Of a stretch of DNA of 64,000 nt, positions 32,449 to 44,557 are shown in pieces. Source of the stretch: Timema cristinae (Eukaryota > Arthropoda > Insecta > Phasmatodea > Timematidae); NCBI GenBank assembly GCA_039000515.1, contig JBCFYV010003508.1:46585265-46649264 (forward strand). Direction: 5' to 3'. Position numbers and translations under genes: made by a program. Below the pieces are notes generated by a model. It was not told the DNA's origin, searched no databases, and worked only from the letters and a program-made list of their open reading frames with translations. Positions within the stretch are counted from its first letter, which is position 1. Every line of letters begins with the position of its first letter.

Positions 32449-32919
32449 GGGGTGTACCGATTCACTAAAACCGATTACCGATTGTTTAAAATAATTTTTC
32501 ATGTTACGATTATTTACACTGATTAGTCTAAGTTATCGACTATTTATTAATAACTATTGGGAAATATGCTTAAGTGAATGATAACAGTTAATGTAAATAA
32601 TACAAAAGATTTTATTCCAAAATCAACATTTAAGGCTTTGGTAATATTAATGTTTGATTAATCTTTGCATAACTGGCGAAAGCTGGAATTAGATTGTTAG
32701 TTTTATCAACAATATGAATTCATATTTCTTTGTCTGGTTATGTAATCTTTGCATGGCGCACAACTCAGATGAAGTGTATATATGTGTTGGTTTTTGAGAT
32801 TTTGATTACTAAACTCCTAGTTAGAAAATTTTGCTTTAAATTTTACTTAAGAAACCCCCGATTAATCGACATAATAATCACCCGATATTGATTCATCGGT
32901 ATCCACATCTGTACACCCC
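32449..32919. mobile_element. hAT-like non-autonomous element, 471 bp
   Basis: Terminal inverted repeats GGGGTGTACCGAT / ATCTGTACACCCC. A 7-bp direct repeat TTGTATA lies at 32442-32448 and 32920-32926. Inner ACCGATTACCGATTG versus CCCCGATTAATCGAC adds further symmetry. GGGGTGTACCGAT-type ends and a 7-8-bp target duplication fit hAT. Confidence 0.8.
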
Positions 32920-33469
32920 TTGTATATCACCATTATAAAGCAGAACTATGATGGTTTGAATAAAGGGGTCACAGTAACTTCTATTTATACCTTCCTTTCA
33001 AGGTTACTTCTTGGTTGGGAGGGGAGAGAAAGAGAAAAGCTTACAGTAGTGACAGAAACAGAAACTAGAGTTGGTAAACACTAGCGATCTTGGTGGAGAG
33101 ACGTTCGTTATTGATTAAAAAAAATGTCAATTTTATTAATTAGACTGATGATTGCTTAAGAAATATTTGTGTAAAATTTGTATTAAGATGGATTTTAGGA
33201 ATTATTACCAGGGCCTGGATTTTGATGACATGTCATTTTTTTCCGGTACATCACAGACAATTCTCACTGGTGCATACATTTTCCAACACAGGTTTGTCAG
33301 AATGAGAGAATACAATAGTCAAATACTCTGTCCTCTTTTCTTGTTTGGTTGTACATTCCTGGCAAGACTGCAACTAGGCTAGAGAGGGTTGCGTTGGGAG
33401 GGGTTGGCTTTTTTTTCTGAAGCAGATATTTGAAAACCAAGTTTATATTTAGCAGAATACCATTGTTTA

Positions 33470-33750
33470 GTTGTCCAAGGCTTTTCATTACATATATATA
33501 TATTTTACCCTCCTGTTTGTGTTTATTGGTTTCCTCTTTTACAAAGCTGTGTTAAGCCTTTCACACTCCTACTTGATGAGTTCTGATAGAATGAGACCTA
33601 GGTCGAATTGGGCGGTAACGATCTATTTTCCTCAAGAGGCAGCCATTACCTCTTTGTCCAGTGGCAGCAGTGTAAAGTGTGAACTGTGTTCGTTCCCTTT
33701 TATACACTTCTATCCATCTTTCCTGTAACTTCTTACAAATATAATATATA
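33470..33750 (-). mobile_element. Fold-back element, right arm only
   Basis: GAGACCTAGGTCGAATTGGG, CCAGTGGCAGCAGTGTAAAG and CTATCCATCTTTCCTGTAAC match the reverse of 13510-13790 and the right part of 28228-28645. Confidence 0.75.
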
Positions 33751-35821
33751 TTTTTAGTTTCTCTTTGTCTTTGTTTCTCTTTTGATTTAGTCATGTGCAT
33801 TAAATATGAGTATTTGATTATAAATCTTGTTGTAAATTCAAGTCCTCTTTTAGAATTCTCAGGTCATTTTATGGATAGTTTTTTTTGGATAATTTTTTAG
33901 GTCATTAAAATCCGAGGCCCGGCTTATTCTTGTTTTGGATTCGTAAAGTTTTAATTTTACAAGCTTTTGTTTTTCATCAGACCACAATGATCGGAACAAA
34001 TGTTTACATAACGTCCAAGACAGACTTGTGTGTCTGAAAGATTGAACCAAGGAATAAATAATTGTAGCTACTTTGAGAAGATCAAAATTTGAAACTAACA
34101 CACACTTAGTCAAATTCTGAAAGGTAGCGGCTTTACAGATAACTGGTTGAATGTATTCTTGTTACTTGATATATGTAAATATGTGTGCTTATTGCTAGAG
34201 GGAAATGTTTAGGAGTAGAGGATCTATGTGCAATGTTAGGAATTGTCTTCACTCTCATCACACTACCATAAATACTCATTTTGAAAGTTTTGCAAACTTT
34301 TAATTTCACCTCTGTAATGTTGTTAAACAAATCACCATCAATGTATCGAGGTAATACATTTTTTATGAGTAATCTTAAAACATTCAAAATACAAGGCCAT
34401 CAATAAATAATTCAAATGTAAATTTCTGATAAATAATTTAATCTGTTTGGCACATTCAAAATAATACTTTGATGATGAAAAGTATTAACTTATTTTATCA
34501 GTATAGATTTATAAAATAATAATAATATTGTCTTAAACTGGATCAACGCTGATACACTTTGACTTGTATGCAAAAACAAAGCCGAGTGGGCCAGTAGTGT
34601 TAGTGGAACAGTAGTGGTGTTGATTTGCTTACTAAGCGCGATGATTAATTGTCCAAGAAGTGATGTAACATTTGAGTAACGCAGAAGTACAGTGTTGACC
34701 CCACTACTGGCCCATTCGGCTTCGTTCTTGCTTATCGGCCAGTTCTGTAAAGTTGACAAAAATAATTATGTATTTCACAGAAATATTATGTTGACAGAAA
34801 GAGACTGATAAATGTATATTTTATTAGCAGTTAAGAAGAAAAACAAAATCTTATTTTTTACTTTTCATTAAGTATTTATAATAGTGTATAGTTATATATC
34901 TTTATTTAAATAAACTTTCCATAAGTGTAGTTTGAATTATACGTTCATGTCTAGAATATTAGTGTGTGTCATTTAGGTGGGACTACTAGCCTAAAGTTCC
35001 TAGGGGGTTTTGATTCTTATATGAAGTAGTAATTTTTTTTAACAATATCTAATACAAAAATGACTATATTTTTAAATTAAGTAACATTTAATTATCATTA
35101 CTTGATTAAAGTATTATTCTACTTCAAAGTAATCTATCGTTATAAAAACAAAGAGTTTGTGTATCTACCATAAACATTGTGCGATATAAAATTTAATAGT
35201 CCCTGTGTACGAACATGAACCTTGAGGCTGGAATTCTAAAATTTGATTTTTTTTTTAAATCAAAAGCTGGCTCATAAGAAATAAAATGAGATTTTTTTTC
35301 CCTGTTGGTTTGAAACATTGTATGGTTACCCTGGGCAATGCCTGGTACTTCTACTAGTATTTAATTACTATATTATCTGAGTGTTTGCATGAGCAATTTT
35401 AACTTGGTTCAAACATAAGTTTTTGTTTTGTATTGAATATTATTTAAATAATTTATAAAAATTTGAGTTATTTAAATTTCAATCTTGTTAAAGCAATGAT
35501 AACTCATTATAAACTTGCAGCCTCTTTTGTTTAGTTCTGACTTGAATTTTAAAATACCGAGGCAAGATTTTTAGTCGGGAGGAAATTGTAAAATATTTGT
35601 AAATAAGTGTTTATATTAAACTCTGTACAATGTAACTGCTGTTGATGAACTAGATATTAAGCCAAATAAATTCCATCCTTGTATGTAATGTGTTATTTGT
35701 AAGACAATTCTAGCCTTGTGTTCATAAATAAACATTTTTACCTATAACAATTTTTTTTTAAAAATATAACTCATACATTTTTTTTATTATAATGTATATT
35801 TGTACCAGTGTCAGCAATGTA
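33751..35821. other. AT-rich stretch without recognised genes
   Basis: 34560-34720 holds a diverged inverted repeat (AAGCCGAGTGGGCCAGTAGT and ACTACTGGCCCATTCGGCTT) about 130 bp apart, probably a small MITE. 35640-35740 looks like a transcript 3' end (CATAAATAAACATTTTTACC) with no assigned gene. Confidence 0.45.
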
Positions 35822-36527
35822 CAGTAATCTCTCGGAAACTCGACCTAATGCGGACTGAGATGGTGTTGAGTTATTGAAATGTCGAGTTTTACGAATGAAT
35901 TTTATGTTTACTATGTCATGTGGATGAATCACTCTACAGTATCGAATATTATTGTTACAGTTGTACTGTACTATTGTACTGTGCATTAACAGTAATACAC
36001 ATACACTACAATATATTGTGTTAATATAATGGTATATATACAGTAACCCCATGGCTTCTTTGGTGCTGAATGTCAGCTCACGGCTTTGAAAAGTTATCAG
36101 ACCAAATTATGTATCCCTACGCCGAACCGTATGATCTTCAAAAACATGTATTTAGCAGCTGTCACTTCTGATGGTCAAAATTTAGGTATGTACCTAAATG
36201 TTGACTGTTAGAAGTCAGTCAGCACCAAAGAAGCCATGGGGCTACTGTACATACTTGTAATATACAGAAATTCAGTACAGTAGTGTACATATAATGTTGT
36301 ATTGATTCGAATAACACATTACTGAATTAAAAATACTAACAAACATAGTAATTGTAAAAGCACCACAGCACGACTATTCCACTCGAGTTACACAAACAAA
36401 CTGAGAGGTTATACGGTTGAATGGCCTTGGATTGTGATGACTGGCGCCAACAACTGTGTGTACATACGTGTGTTGAGTTACACAGAATGTCGAGTCATCG
36501 AGTGTCGAGTTTCCGAGACTCTAACTG
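35822..36527. mobile_element. Tigger/mariner-like MITE with nested MITE-A
   Basis: Ends CAGTAATCTCTCGGAAACTC and the inverse GAGTTTCCGAGACTCTAACTG, with TA outside both. The outer element would be about 500 bp without the MITE-A at 36041-36247. GTCGAGT motifs recur near both ends. Confidence 0.85.
36041..36247. mobile_element. MITE-A copy 4, nested
   Basis: CAGTAACCCCATGGCTTCTT to GAAGCCATGGGGCTACTG, TA on each side. Inserted in the outer element, so it is younger than it. Confidence 0.9.
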
Positions 36528-37311
36528 TAAGTTAAGGATGGAGGTTGAGGTGAATTTAAATTTTAATAAACGTTTCTCAGAAGAAAGAATGATAAGACAA
36601 ACCACACTGGATGTGTGGAGTTAAATTCATTTATATTATTTCAACTTGTGCATTTTGGGGATACTAAGAACTTTATGCAATATGCATGCGTACAACCTGG
36701 CTAGTAGCCACAACACTCTACACTTTGTTAAATAATGGCGGCTAAACGAGTGCGAGGAAACAGATGGCGTCACGTGGGCGCAGAAGCTAAGATGTCTTGC
36801 AAGTACTAATTTCGGTGGTGCCAAAATGTGGTCAATAGTTTGTACAACGTTTACAAAATTTAATTTATTGTACTCACATTTTGATAATTTGCTCTTATAT
36901 AAATATAACTCTACAAATAGCTTGTCAGTTTATATAAAAGTGTGAATCAAATGTTCTAACTTTATATAGTTAGAGCCCGGGTCTGTGCTTACTAAACATG
37001 TGAACCAAGATTTTAACCTAAAAATAGATTCTGATTGGCTGAACCTCATTAAAAACGTTTCACTATGGCAACAACCATTTTATATTTCATTATCAGATAC
37101 TTAAACCTCCCGATAAAAATGTGATGGATAAATACATTTTATCTGGCAGATAAATGCTATCTGGTGGTCATAATATGCACTTTTAACTTATCGACCATAA
37201 ATAAATATTTATCTGTCAGCTTAGTATTTATCCAGAAGTCATAAGACCAACCCTAAGCTATATAGTAGAATATATTATTTTTTTAAGTAGGTTTTACACA
37301 TTGCATCCATT
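36528..37311. other. Unrecognised stretch
   Basis: No coding or RNA feature supported. 37080-37260 has repeated ATTTATC[T/C] motifs without clear period. Confidence 0.4.
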
Positions 37312-37582
37312 ACTGTTTCCAGGCTGTAGTCCAGGTAGGTTTTTTATGCAAGCCATATATTTTCCACTACCGGGGCTTGTTAGGCCTGTCATAGCTTCAT
37401 ATGCCTTATAATCTATCCTAAGAGTAGGACAGGCACAATTTACAACCCGCAGCCGTCTATTTATTGATATATAAGGATAAACCCATATTTTTATCAATGA
37501 TAAATTTACCGCCATGCTGGGAATCGAACCTGGAACCCTTAGCTCAATAGACAGACACTACTGTCTGAGCTAAGGTGTCTGA
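37312..37582 (-). mobile_element. SINE-3, reverse copy
   Basis: CCACTACCGGGGCTTGTTAG, CTGTCATAGCTTCATATGCC, and GGGAATCGAACCTGGAACCC plus CTGTCTGAGCTAAGGTGTC as the reverse-complemented B box and head. Confidence 0.87.
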
Positions 37583-37740
37583 TATTAATAAATAAATGTA
37601 ATTTTAACCTATTTTAAATTGGTTGAATATGAATAAACAGACATAAAAGTCATGAATCTAAACCTTTTCACACATTTTCATTTTAACTTAAAACTATTTT
37701 ATAATACTTAATACTGGTAGTTGATTTAATTTATTTTCTT

Positions 37741-37835
37741 TAGCACTTGCCAGTTTACCCAACACACAACCTTACAACATAACTGAAAGTGAGGAGAGTT
37801 GGCAACAGTTAACCAAGAGAGAGCGAAAGAGAAAA
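37741..37835. repeat. Single-unit relative of the 63-bp minisatellite
   Basis: CTTACAACATAACTGAAAGTG, then AGGAGAGTTGGCAACAGTTAA and GAGAGAGCGAAAGAG, match the last array unit and its 3' flank at 1150-1230. Only one unit is present. Confidence 0.8.
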
Positions 37836-40503
37836 AAAAAATGCTTTTCTCTCTGTCTTGCAGCTACCTCAGCGATGAATTGGGTGTACTTGCTGGTGAA
37901 TAAAATTGCATCAAGTAAATTTGTTCAGTGTGATTAAGCTGTCAGGATAAAATTTACAACTATTTTACTCACTGGATCACTAGCTAGTTGAGTTAATATA
38001 AATATTATATCACTACTTTGCTACCACTTAGAAATAAGTTTTATTAATGTAATTGCTTTAAAAAAAAAAGATTCAAACAGGAAAGATTATATGAAACCGT
38101 GTTTTATTGAAACCCCCACTCCCCAACTAGGGTCGATGGTAACGGTTAGTATTGATGTACAACACCTTGAAGGTCAATTGCCAATGTAAATAGTCAATTA
38201 CTACATAGATCACAATATTGTTTATGAATTACAATCATTGTTTAAAAGATTTTATTCCAGAAATCTGATAATTATTTACACTGATACTCCTAAAAATGAA
38301 ACTATACTATTTTATTGTACCTAGTGATAAATATTTTTAAACCTTAACTAGAATTTGGGGTAGAACCTTTTCACATAATAGTTTTGTTCTCGTCAACTTT
38401 TAGGATAGTTCTACACATGTGCTAGGCATAAGTCAGTGGTTCGCGTCAAGGCAAGCACTGCTTGACTTTGATTAATGATATGTAATTATTTAATTTTATG
38501 TTTGCAAAAATATTCTCCTGGTAATCATTTAAATGTAATTCAAGAATCAGTGGGTTTGAAAAAGAAAATCCCATACATGACAGTGACCGTAACATGCATG
38601 CAAGACGTGCACTACTCCAACTAATAGTGGTTGAAAGTGTGTATTTGCCAGGTAAAAATGCAAGCAGCCGAGCTACAACTTCTCTTGCCCAAAACGTGAC
38701 GGCTAGAACTGAAATCACTACCCCTCTCCCTCTTTCAAAACATAAAGGGAAGGTATAGCATGAAAGGGGAAATTAATATTTTCAACAGTCATTGGCTAAA
38801 ATTTGTATGCAATCCATGTGACCAAGCTATTGTACAATTTCTTGAACAACTTTTTGTACAAAAAGTTGTGTCATTTGCACTGGGCTTTAGAGTTTTGTGG
38901 AGTTTATTGTGGCAGGTGCTTTTGTTTTGATGTGTGTATCAGTGAAAGTTAAAAAATGAAAGTCTATAAGTATATTTCTATAATAAGTAATAACACAATA
39001 ACGTAAATCACAGAACAAAAGGACGCCCAAAACCACAACTATCATAAAAAAAACTTCCAAATAGCTTCTTGAAGCATACATATAAAAAAAAATCCAGTAC
39101 CACCCCTTTTAAGCTGGGGGGCACCCCTTCCAAGCTTGCCTAAGAATTTTGGTTACAAGACGCTACTGGTGTTAGTTAGGAGCAGATGAACAACCTGCTC
39201 TTTCTGAGTTGACACAAACAGCTTTCAACCCTTTCAGTTTTCTTTTTAAAGATGGTGGAAGCAAACTCTGTTTGTGATCATCTCGCACAGTCACATGTAA
39301 TCCAGTCTAGCATAAAAGTAGTGCATTAGACCATGCAACAACCACCTTCTTTAAATCTAAGTTTTAGATATTGATGGTTTTTATTATTATTATTAAGCTT
39401 AATTGAACTGAATTTGCGTTAGACCATATACATTAGTCAATTTTGTTAGTTCATTCAGGAGTCTTTGTTACACTAATTCAAAAATGGCGCACTTTTATTC
39501 TTTTTTCCGAGCCTGCCACATTAACTCCCACTAAAGGGATGGAGCAGAAAAAGCAGTTTTCTTCCACGGGTATAGCATTAACTGCGACGTGAAGAAAGTG
39601 AACCTGATAGATCACATTACTCTAAAGTCTAAACGTGAACGCAAAAATAAAGCTTTAAAGTACAAAGACTATATAGCTGTTTATAATAGGTGACCCGAAC
39701 ACAACTAATTATCAGTGGACTTGTCGCAAGCTTTTACTTAAGATTTCGAATTTTGAAAAGTTGGGTCGAAAATAAATAATTCAAGTTAATATGTGTGAAA
39801 TAACAATCCAACATTGATATAATTTTACTTTATTAATAGTATTATTACTTTTATTTAATAGGTATTGATATTATTTATCAACAGAAACAGTGGTAGAATT
39901 ATGTGAGAATTACTTTATTATCTTCTATAAATTTCAAAAAAATTCTTCAGAACTGAATCAGACTAATACATTTGCTATGAGTAAATGAATAAGCAGAAAG
40001 TAAATAAAGTGATAAGATCTATTTCTATTTTCGAACACCACATTATATAATGAAATACGTGAACCAAAATAGTCCATACATATAAATTTAAAACTTACCT
40101 TTTTAAGTTCAAGCTAGTTATCGATATTTGTTTAAATATAAAAGGAAAATCACTCCCGACCAACCTACCCACGTTTGGATGAATTAGTATGGAGTAAAAT
40201 CGTATTTGATTGATATACTTTTGATGCTCCACTGATCTTCCTATCTATTTGTTCCTTAGTCCGGGGTTTCGCCACCGTGTTTTATTAGGCGGACCTTGCA
40301 TTACAAAATGGTCTTACACGTCAGTTAATGAAATGTCACAGATTTTCTCTCGTGCAATGTCAAGTTACTCTATTTAATCGTCTTAAATTAGCAGTTCTAG
40401 ATGAATTGTGTTTTTAAAAACTCTCGTTTGATACAGAATTCGTCAATAAACAGGCAGCATTTTTGGATATTTATAAATTGGAGCTGATCATCTTCAGAAA
40501 GAA
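37836..40503. other. Upstream flank of ArfGAP1
   Basis: 38432-39166 may be an old hAT-like element (CAGTGGTTCGCG at the left, an inverse ACGCTACTGG at the right), weakly supported. No coding exon seen. The ArfGAP1 5' UTR and promoter must lie here or in an unseen upstream exon; I cannot place the start site. Confidence 0.4.
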
Positions 40504-40563
40504 ATGGCAAGTCCCAGAACCTGTCGTGTTCTTCAGGATTTGAAGCCGACGAATGAAAATACG
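40504..40563 (+). CDS. ArfGAP1: ArfGAP1 exon 1, initiator
   Basis: ATG in AAGAAATGGCA context, donor AATACG|GTAAGT. Encodes [20 protein letters not shown], exactly 20 residues, as in the family. The following intron is 4.6 kb. Confidence 0.93.
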
Positions 40564-43500
40564 GTAAGTAGATTGTCTCGTTTTTTTAAAAAATAATGTG
40601 GTTCTATTGTAAAAATTTAAACACTAAGTAAACCCGTTACATTTATTTGGCAATCTCAAATTAAACCTCACTACTTATAATATGATAAAAATTACCAGGT
40701 TAATGTCCTCACCTTACTACTGTGGCTTTATATGAAACAATTCTGTAGCGCTTTTGTAAACCTAGATATTACTTTTATTTTAATTATCAAACAAATACTC
40801 TGTTTAAGTGAAACAAGGTACCACACACAATATTTATATGTTCTCAAGTAACTTATGGTTTTGGTACAATCCATTTTTATTTATAGTAAGGTATTTTTAA
40901 ACATATGGTTATATCATATCATAATGTTACTTCGGAAAATGCTAATTTGAGCTAGTTTTAGACACATAGTTATTAGTTCATGACTTAGGAAAATGGTAAC
41001 TTAAAATTTATTAGGTCAGCACTCCAAAAATAGTAATAGTATGAAGCGTTAAGCCCCATCTACAAAGTTTGTAAGCTCAGAATCCCTTTAGTTCTTATAA
41101 ATTGGAATACGGTCCATTAAACTCTTGAAAGAAAATGGTCCATAGCAAGGTGCAAGCAGACATGATGGGGGAAGCAGAGGTTATAAAGAATACCTAACAC
41201 TAATGTGAAGTTAAACCTACCAAATTGACACAACTCTTTCTGAGAACTAGATATTTCCCAAAAAACTTTCTGAGATGCCATGCTTCCCAGGGTTTTCAAG
41301 CTTTCAGAAATAAATATATTTCTGGAATAGTTCTGTTAGTAAAACTCATTACCATTGGTGCCTTCATTTCAATACGCATGCACATAAGCTATTTACTTTG
41401 CTGTGATTAGTTGTCGTTAACATTCTTTATCGACTAGTCCTTAGAAAGTTAAAGTTTAACCAACTTCTATGAAGGAGTGAGGACTACAGGATTTAGGATA
41501 TGGATTCTGTAGACAAAACAATCTGTTAATTTGGAGTCGATCTCTTACGTACCTTACATATGACGTAGTCGCACCTTACATATGAACATAGTCTGAAGAC
41601 GGAATTATGTCTGGGTGATATGTTTTAGTGCTAATTTAAGGGAAGGTGGTGTACCTTGGGCCAATTTTAACCATTAATTTTTTTTTCTCTTACACTAATA
41701 TTTTAAGAGGTGTCAATTTTTAGTCATAAATTCTTTAAATCTTTTGCCATGCTATATATATTTTTTCTTTAAGTAATTTAATGTGAATTCAGAATAAATA
41801 GTGTTTCTTTCCTTAGAGCCAGAGTGGCCCAAGGTACAACTCTCTCCCCTATACATAATCTATTTAAAGTAGCCTAATATTTTGTTGTAGGTTTATCTAA
41901 CAATCATTATTTTTTTCATCAAATAACTTGATGAAAAAATTGTTGATTTATAGGCCTAAATATTATTTTAACATAGGCTAAGTTAGCTTAAGCAAATAAA
42001 TAAATAATTTTAGTGAACATATTAATAATTGATGACATAAGTTAATGTTGTACTCGCCTACATGTAAGCTTAACCTTATTTAATGAACATTAACAATAAC
42101 CCAGTGACCAGCCTCAATGGTCACATGGTCTAAGGTTCTACTCTCGTAGTAGACTAGACTGCCGATGACAGGGAGATTCAGGTTCGAATAATGGTCAGGT
42201 GTATCCAGTTTTTTTTTCAAATTGTTTTTCCACTTACCCCCTCACAAATGCGGGTACACTTCCTCTTAATATAACCTTCCTAATCCCTAAAACCATTTGG
42301 GCTGATGAGTACATAAGTATGTAGCCTGAATGGGTAGTAATACGCGATGCTAAATATAAAAATAATCTCAGTGGAAGTTAAATTGGAGCAGGAACACTTT
42401 TCTCTGAGTGAGGATTTTCACCGATCTGCTTTCTGGCTAAACATAATTCAGGGATAATAAATATAAATTAATTATTTATTTTAATCGTCACATCTTACTA
42501 CACAGGTTGTATGCTTATATATGAAGTGTATCAACATTTGCATGAAGAGATTTATCTGATTACCAAACCCTTCCTTCACCTCTGACAAGACATCTTGTGA
42601 ATGTGGGGAATGCCAGGCCTCCACCGTGGTTCGGATCCCACGTTAAACTGTAGGTCCTTCATTTCATCTCACAATCACCCTACCATTACACATTAGCGTA
42701 AGTGCGTATAACCCGAATGGGTAGTAAGACGCGGTGCTAGTAATGCATGGAAAGAGTGATAAACTATTTATGTAAAAACCCAAAATCAGTGCACCTGATT
42801 GGGATTGAAACACAATCTCCTTACCATCGGCAGTCTAGTCTATTGCGAGAGAAACGCCTCAAACCATGTGATCACTGATGCGGGTTTAAGGATGTGTTAA
42901 GGTAAAGGCTCATGTAAGTAATGTCTTTCGATGGATGGCAATATGATACACTTGGCATAATGTGAATATGATATACTTGGCTTAATGTTAATATGATATA
43001 CTTGGCATAATGTTAATATGATACACTTGGCATAATGTTAATATGATATACTTGGCTTAATGTTAATATGATACACTTGGCATAATGTTAATATGATATA
43101 CTTGGCTTAATGTTAATATGATACACTTGCTTAATGTTAATATGATATACTTGGCTTAATGTTAATATGATACACTTGGCATAATGTTAATATGATACAC
43201 TTGGCATAATGTGAATATGAACACTTGGCTTAATGTTAATATGATACACTTGGCATAATGTTAATATGATACACTTGCTTAATGTTAATATGATACACTT
43301 GGCTTAATGTTAATATGATACACTTGGCATAATGTTAATATGATACACATGGCTTAATGTTAATATGATACACTTGGCTTAATGTTAATATGATATACTT
43401 GCATAATGTTAATATAAGTTAATATAGCGTAAGTTAGGTTAGGCTATGTTGTGAAGTGTACCTTACCACATGTTTCTGTCAGCGAATCATGTTGTAGATA

Positions 43501-44509
43501 ACGTCAACTCTTATTTAGTAGGGCCACAGTGTCTCAATTGTTTCATTATGGTTTTCAGACACCTTTTGCTTTAGGGCTATAGTTTGTCGCACTTAAGTGT
43601 TGTGGCCTCTAGGTAAATTTGATTTTGTATCTTCGATAATCTTCCATTAAAATTAGGCTTACTTCGGGGACAGAATGCATTCAGTTTTGTTGCTAAAGAA
43701 TTATTATCTTTTCTTTGCCGTCGGCACGATTACATTAAAAAACCCTTTTTATTTCTATTGATACACACAAGAATACAGATAGGGGGGCCTAATTCGATAA
43801 TACTAATATTAAGATTGCTTATCAATGAAGAAACCCAACAGATAATTTATTTTAAAACAATGTACATCATTAAAAAAAAAAATAGTGCAAATTTAATTAA
43901 GAAAGCCTACCTAGGGAAAGAAGAAAACTGTAGGAAGAATCCAGTGTACTAAAGAGCCATTCTCTTTTCTTCCTCTGTCTTCTATAGTAGAGGTGTAGTA
44001 TGATTCTGGTAGGAAGAACAGTATAAGTTACCCGCCTCGGTGGCGTAGTTGGCTAACGCGCTTGTCGTGTTGAGCTCGACTGCTGAGGACGGGGAGATCG
44101 AGGTTCGAATCTCGGTCGGGTGAACTGGGAGTGGTTTTTATAAATGGTTTTCCACTCACCCTCCACGCAAATGCGGGTTCACTTCCTCTAATTAAACCTT
44201 CCCAATTCCTAATTCATTAGTGTAATTAGTACTTAAAGTGTATGACCCGAACGGGTAGAACGGGTAGTAAGACGCGGTGCTAAATCTTAAATATTATATT
44301 AACAGTAGAAGTTAGTTACTAAAGTTATTAAAACAATTTTAATATATTCATACATCAAGTCATGTTATCTGAAGCTGTCACTTTTGATAGATATTATCAA
44401 TATCCTCAAAATAACACAAATAATAAAGTGAAATGTTATCAATGTTGGCCGCAAAGAAATATGTTTGAATTTTCTTTACTGTTCTTCCAACCAAAATCAG
44501 GGTATAGTT

Positions 44510-44557
<48 letters not shown>

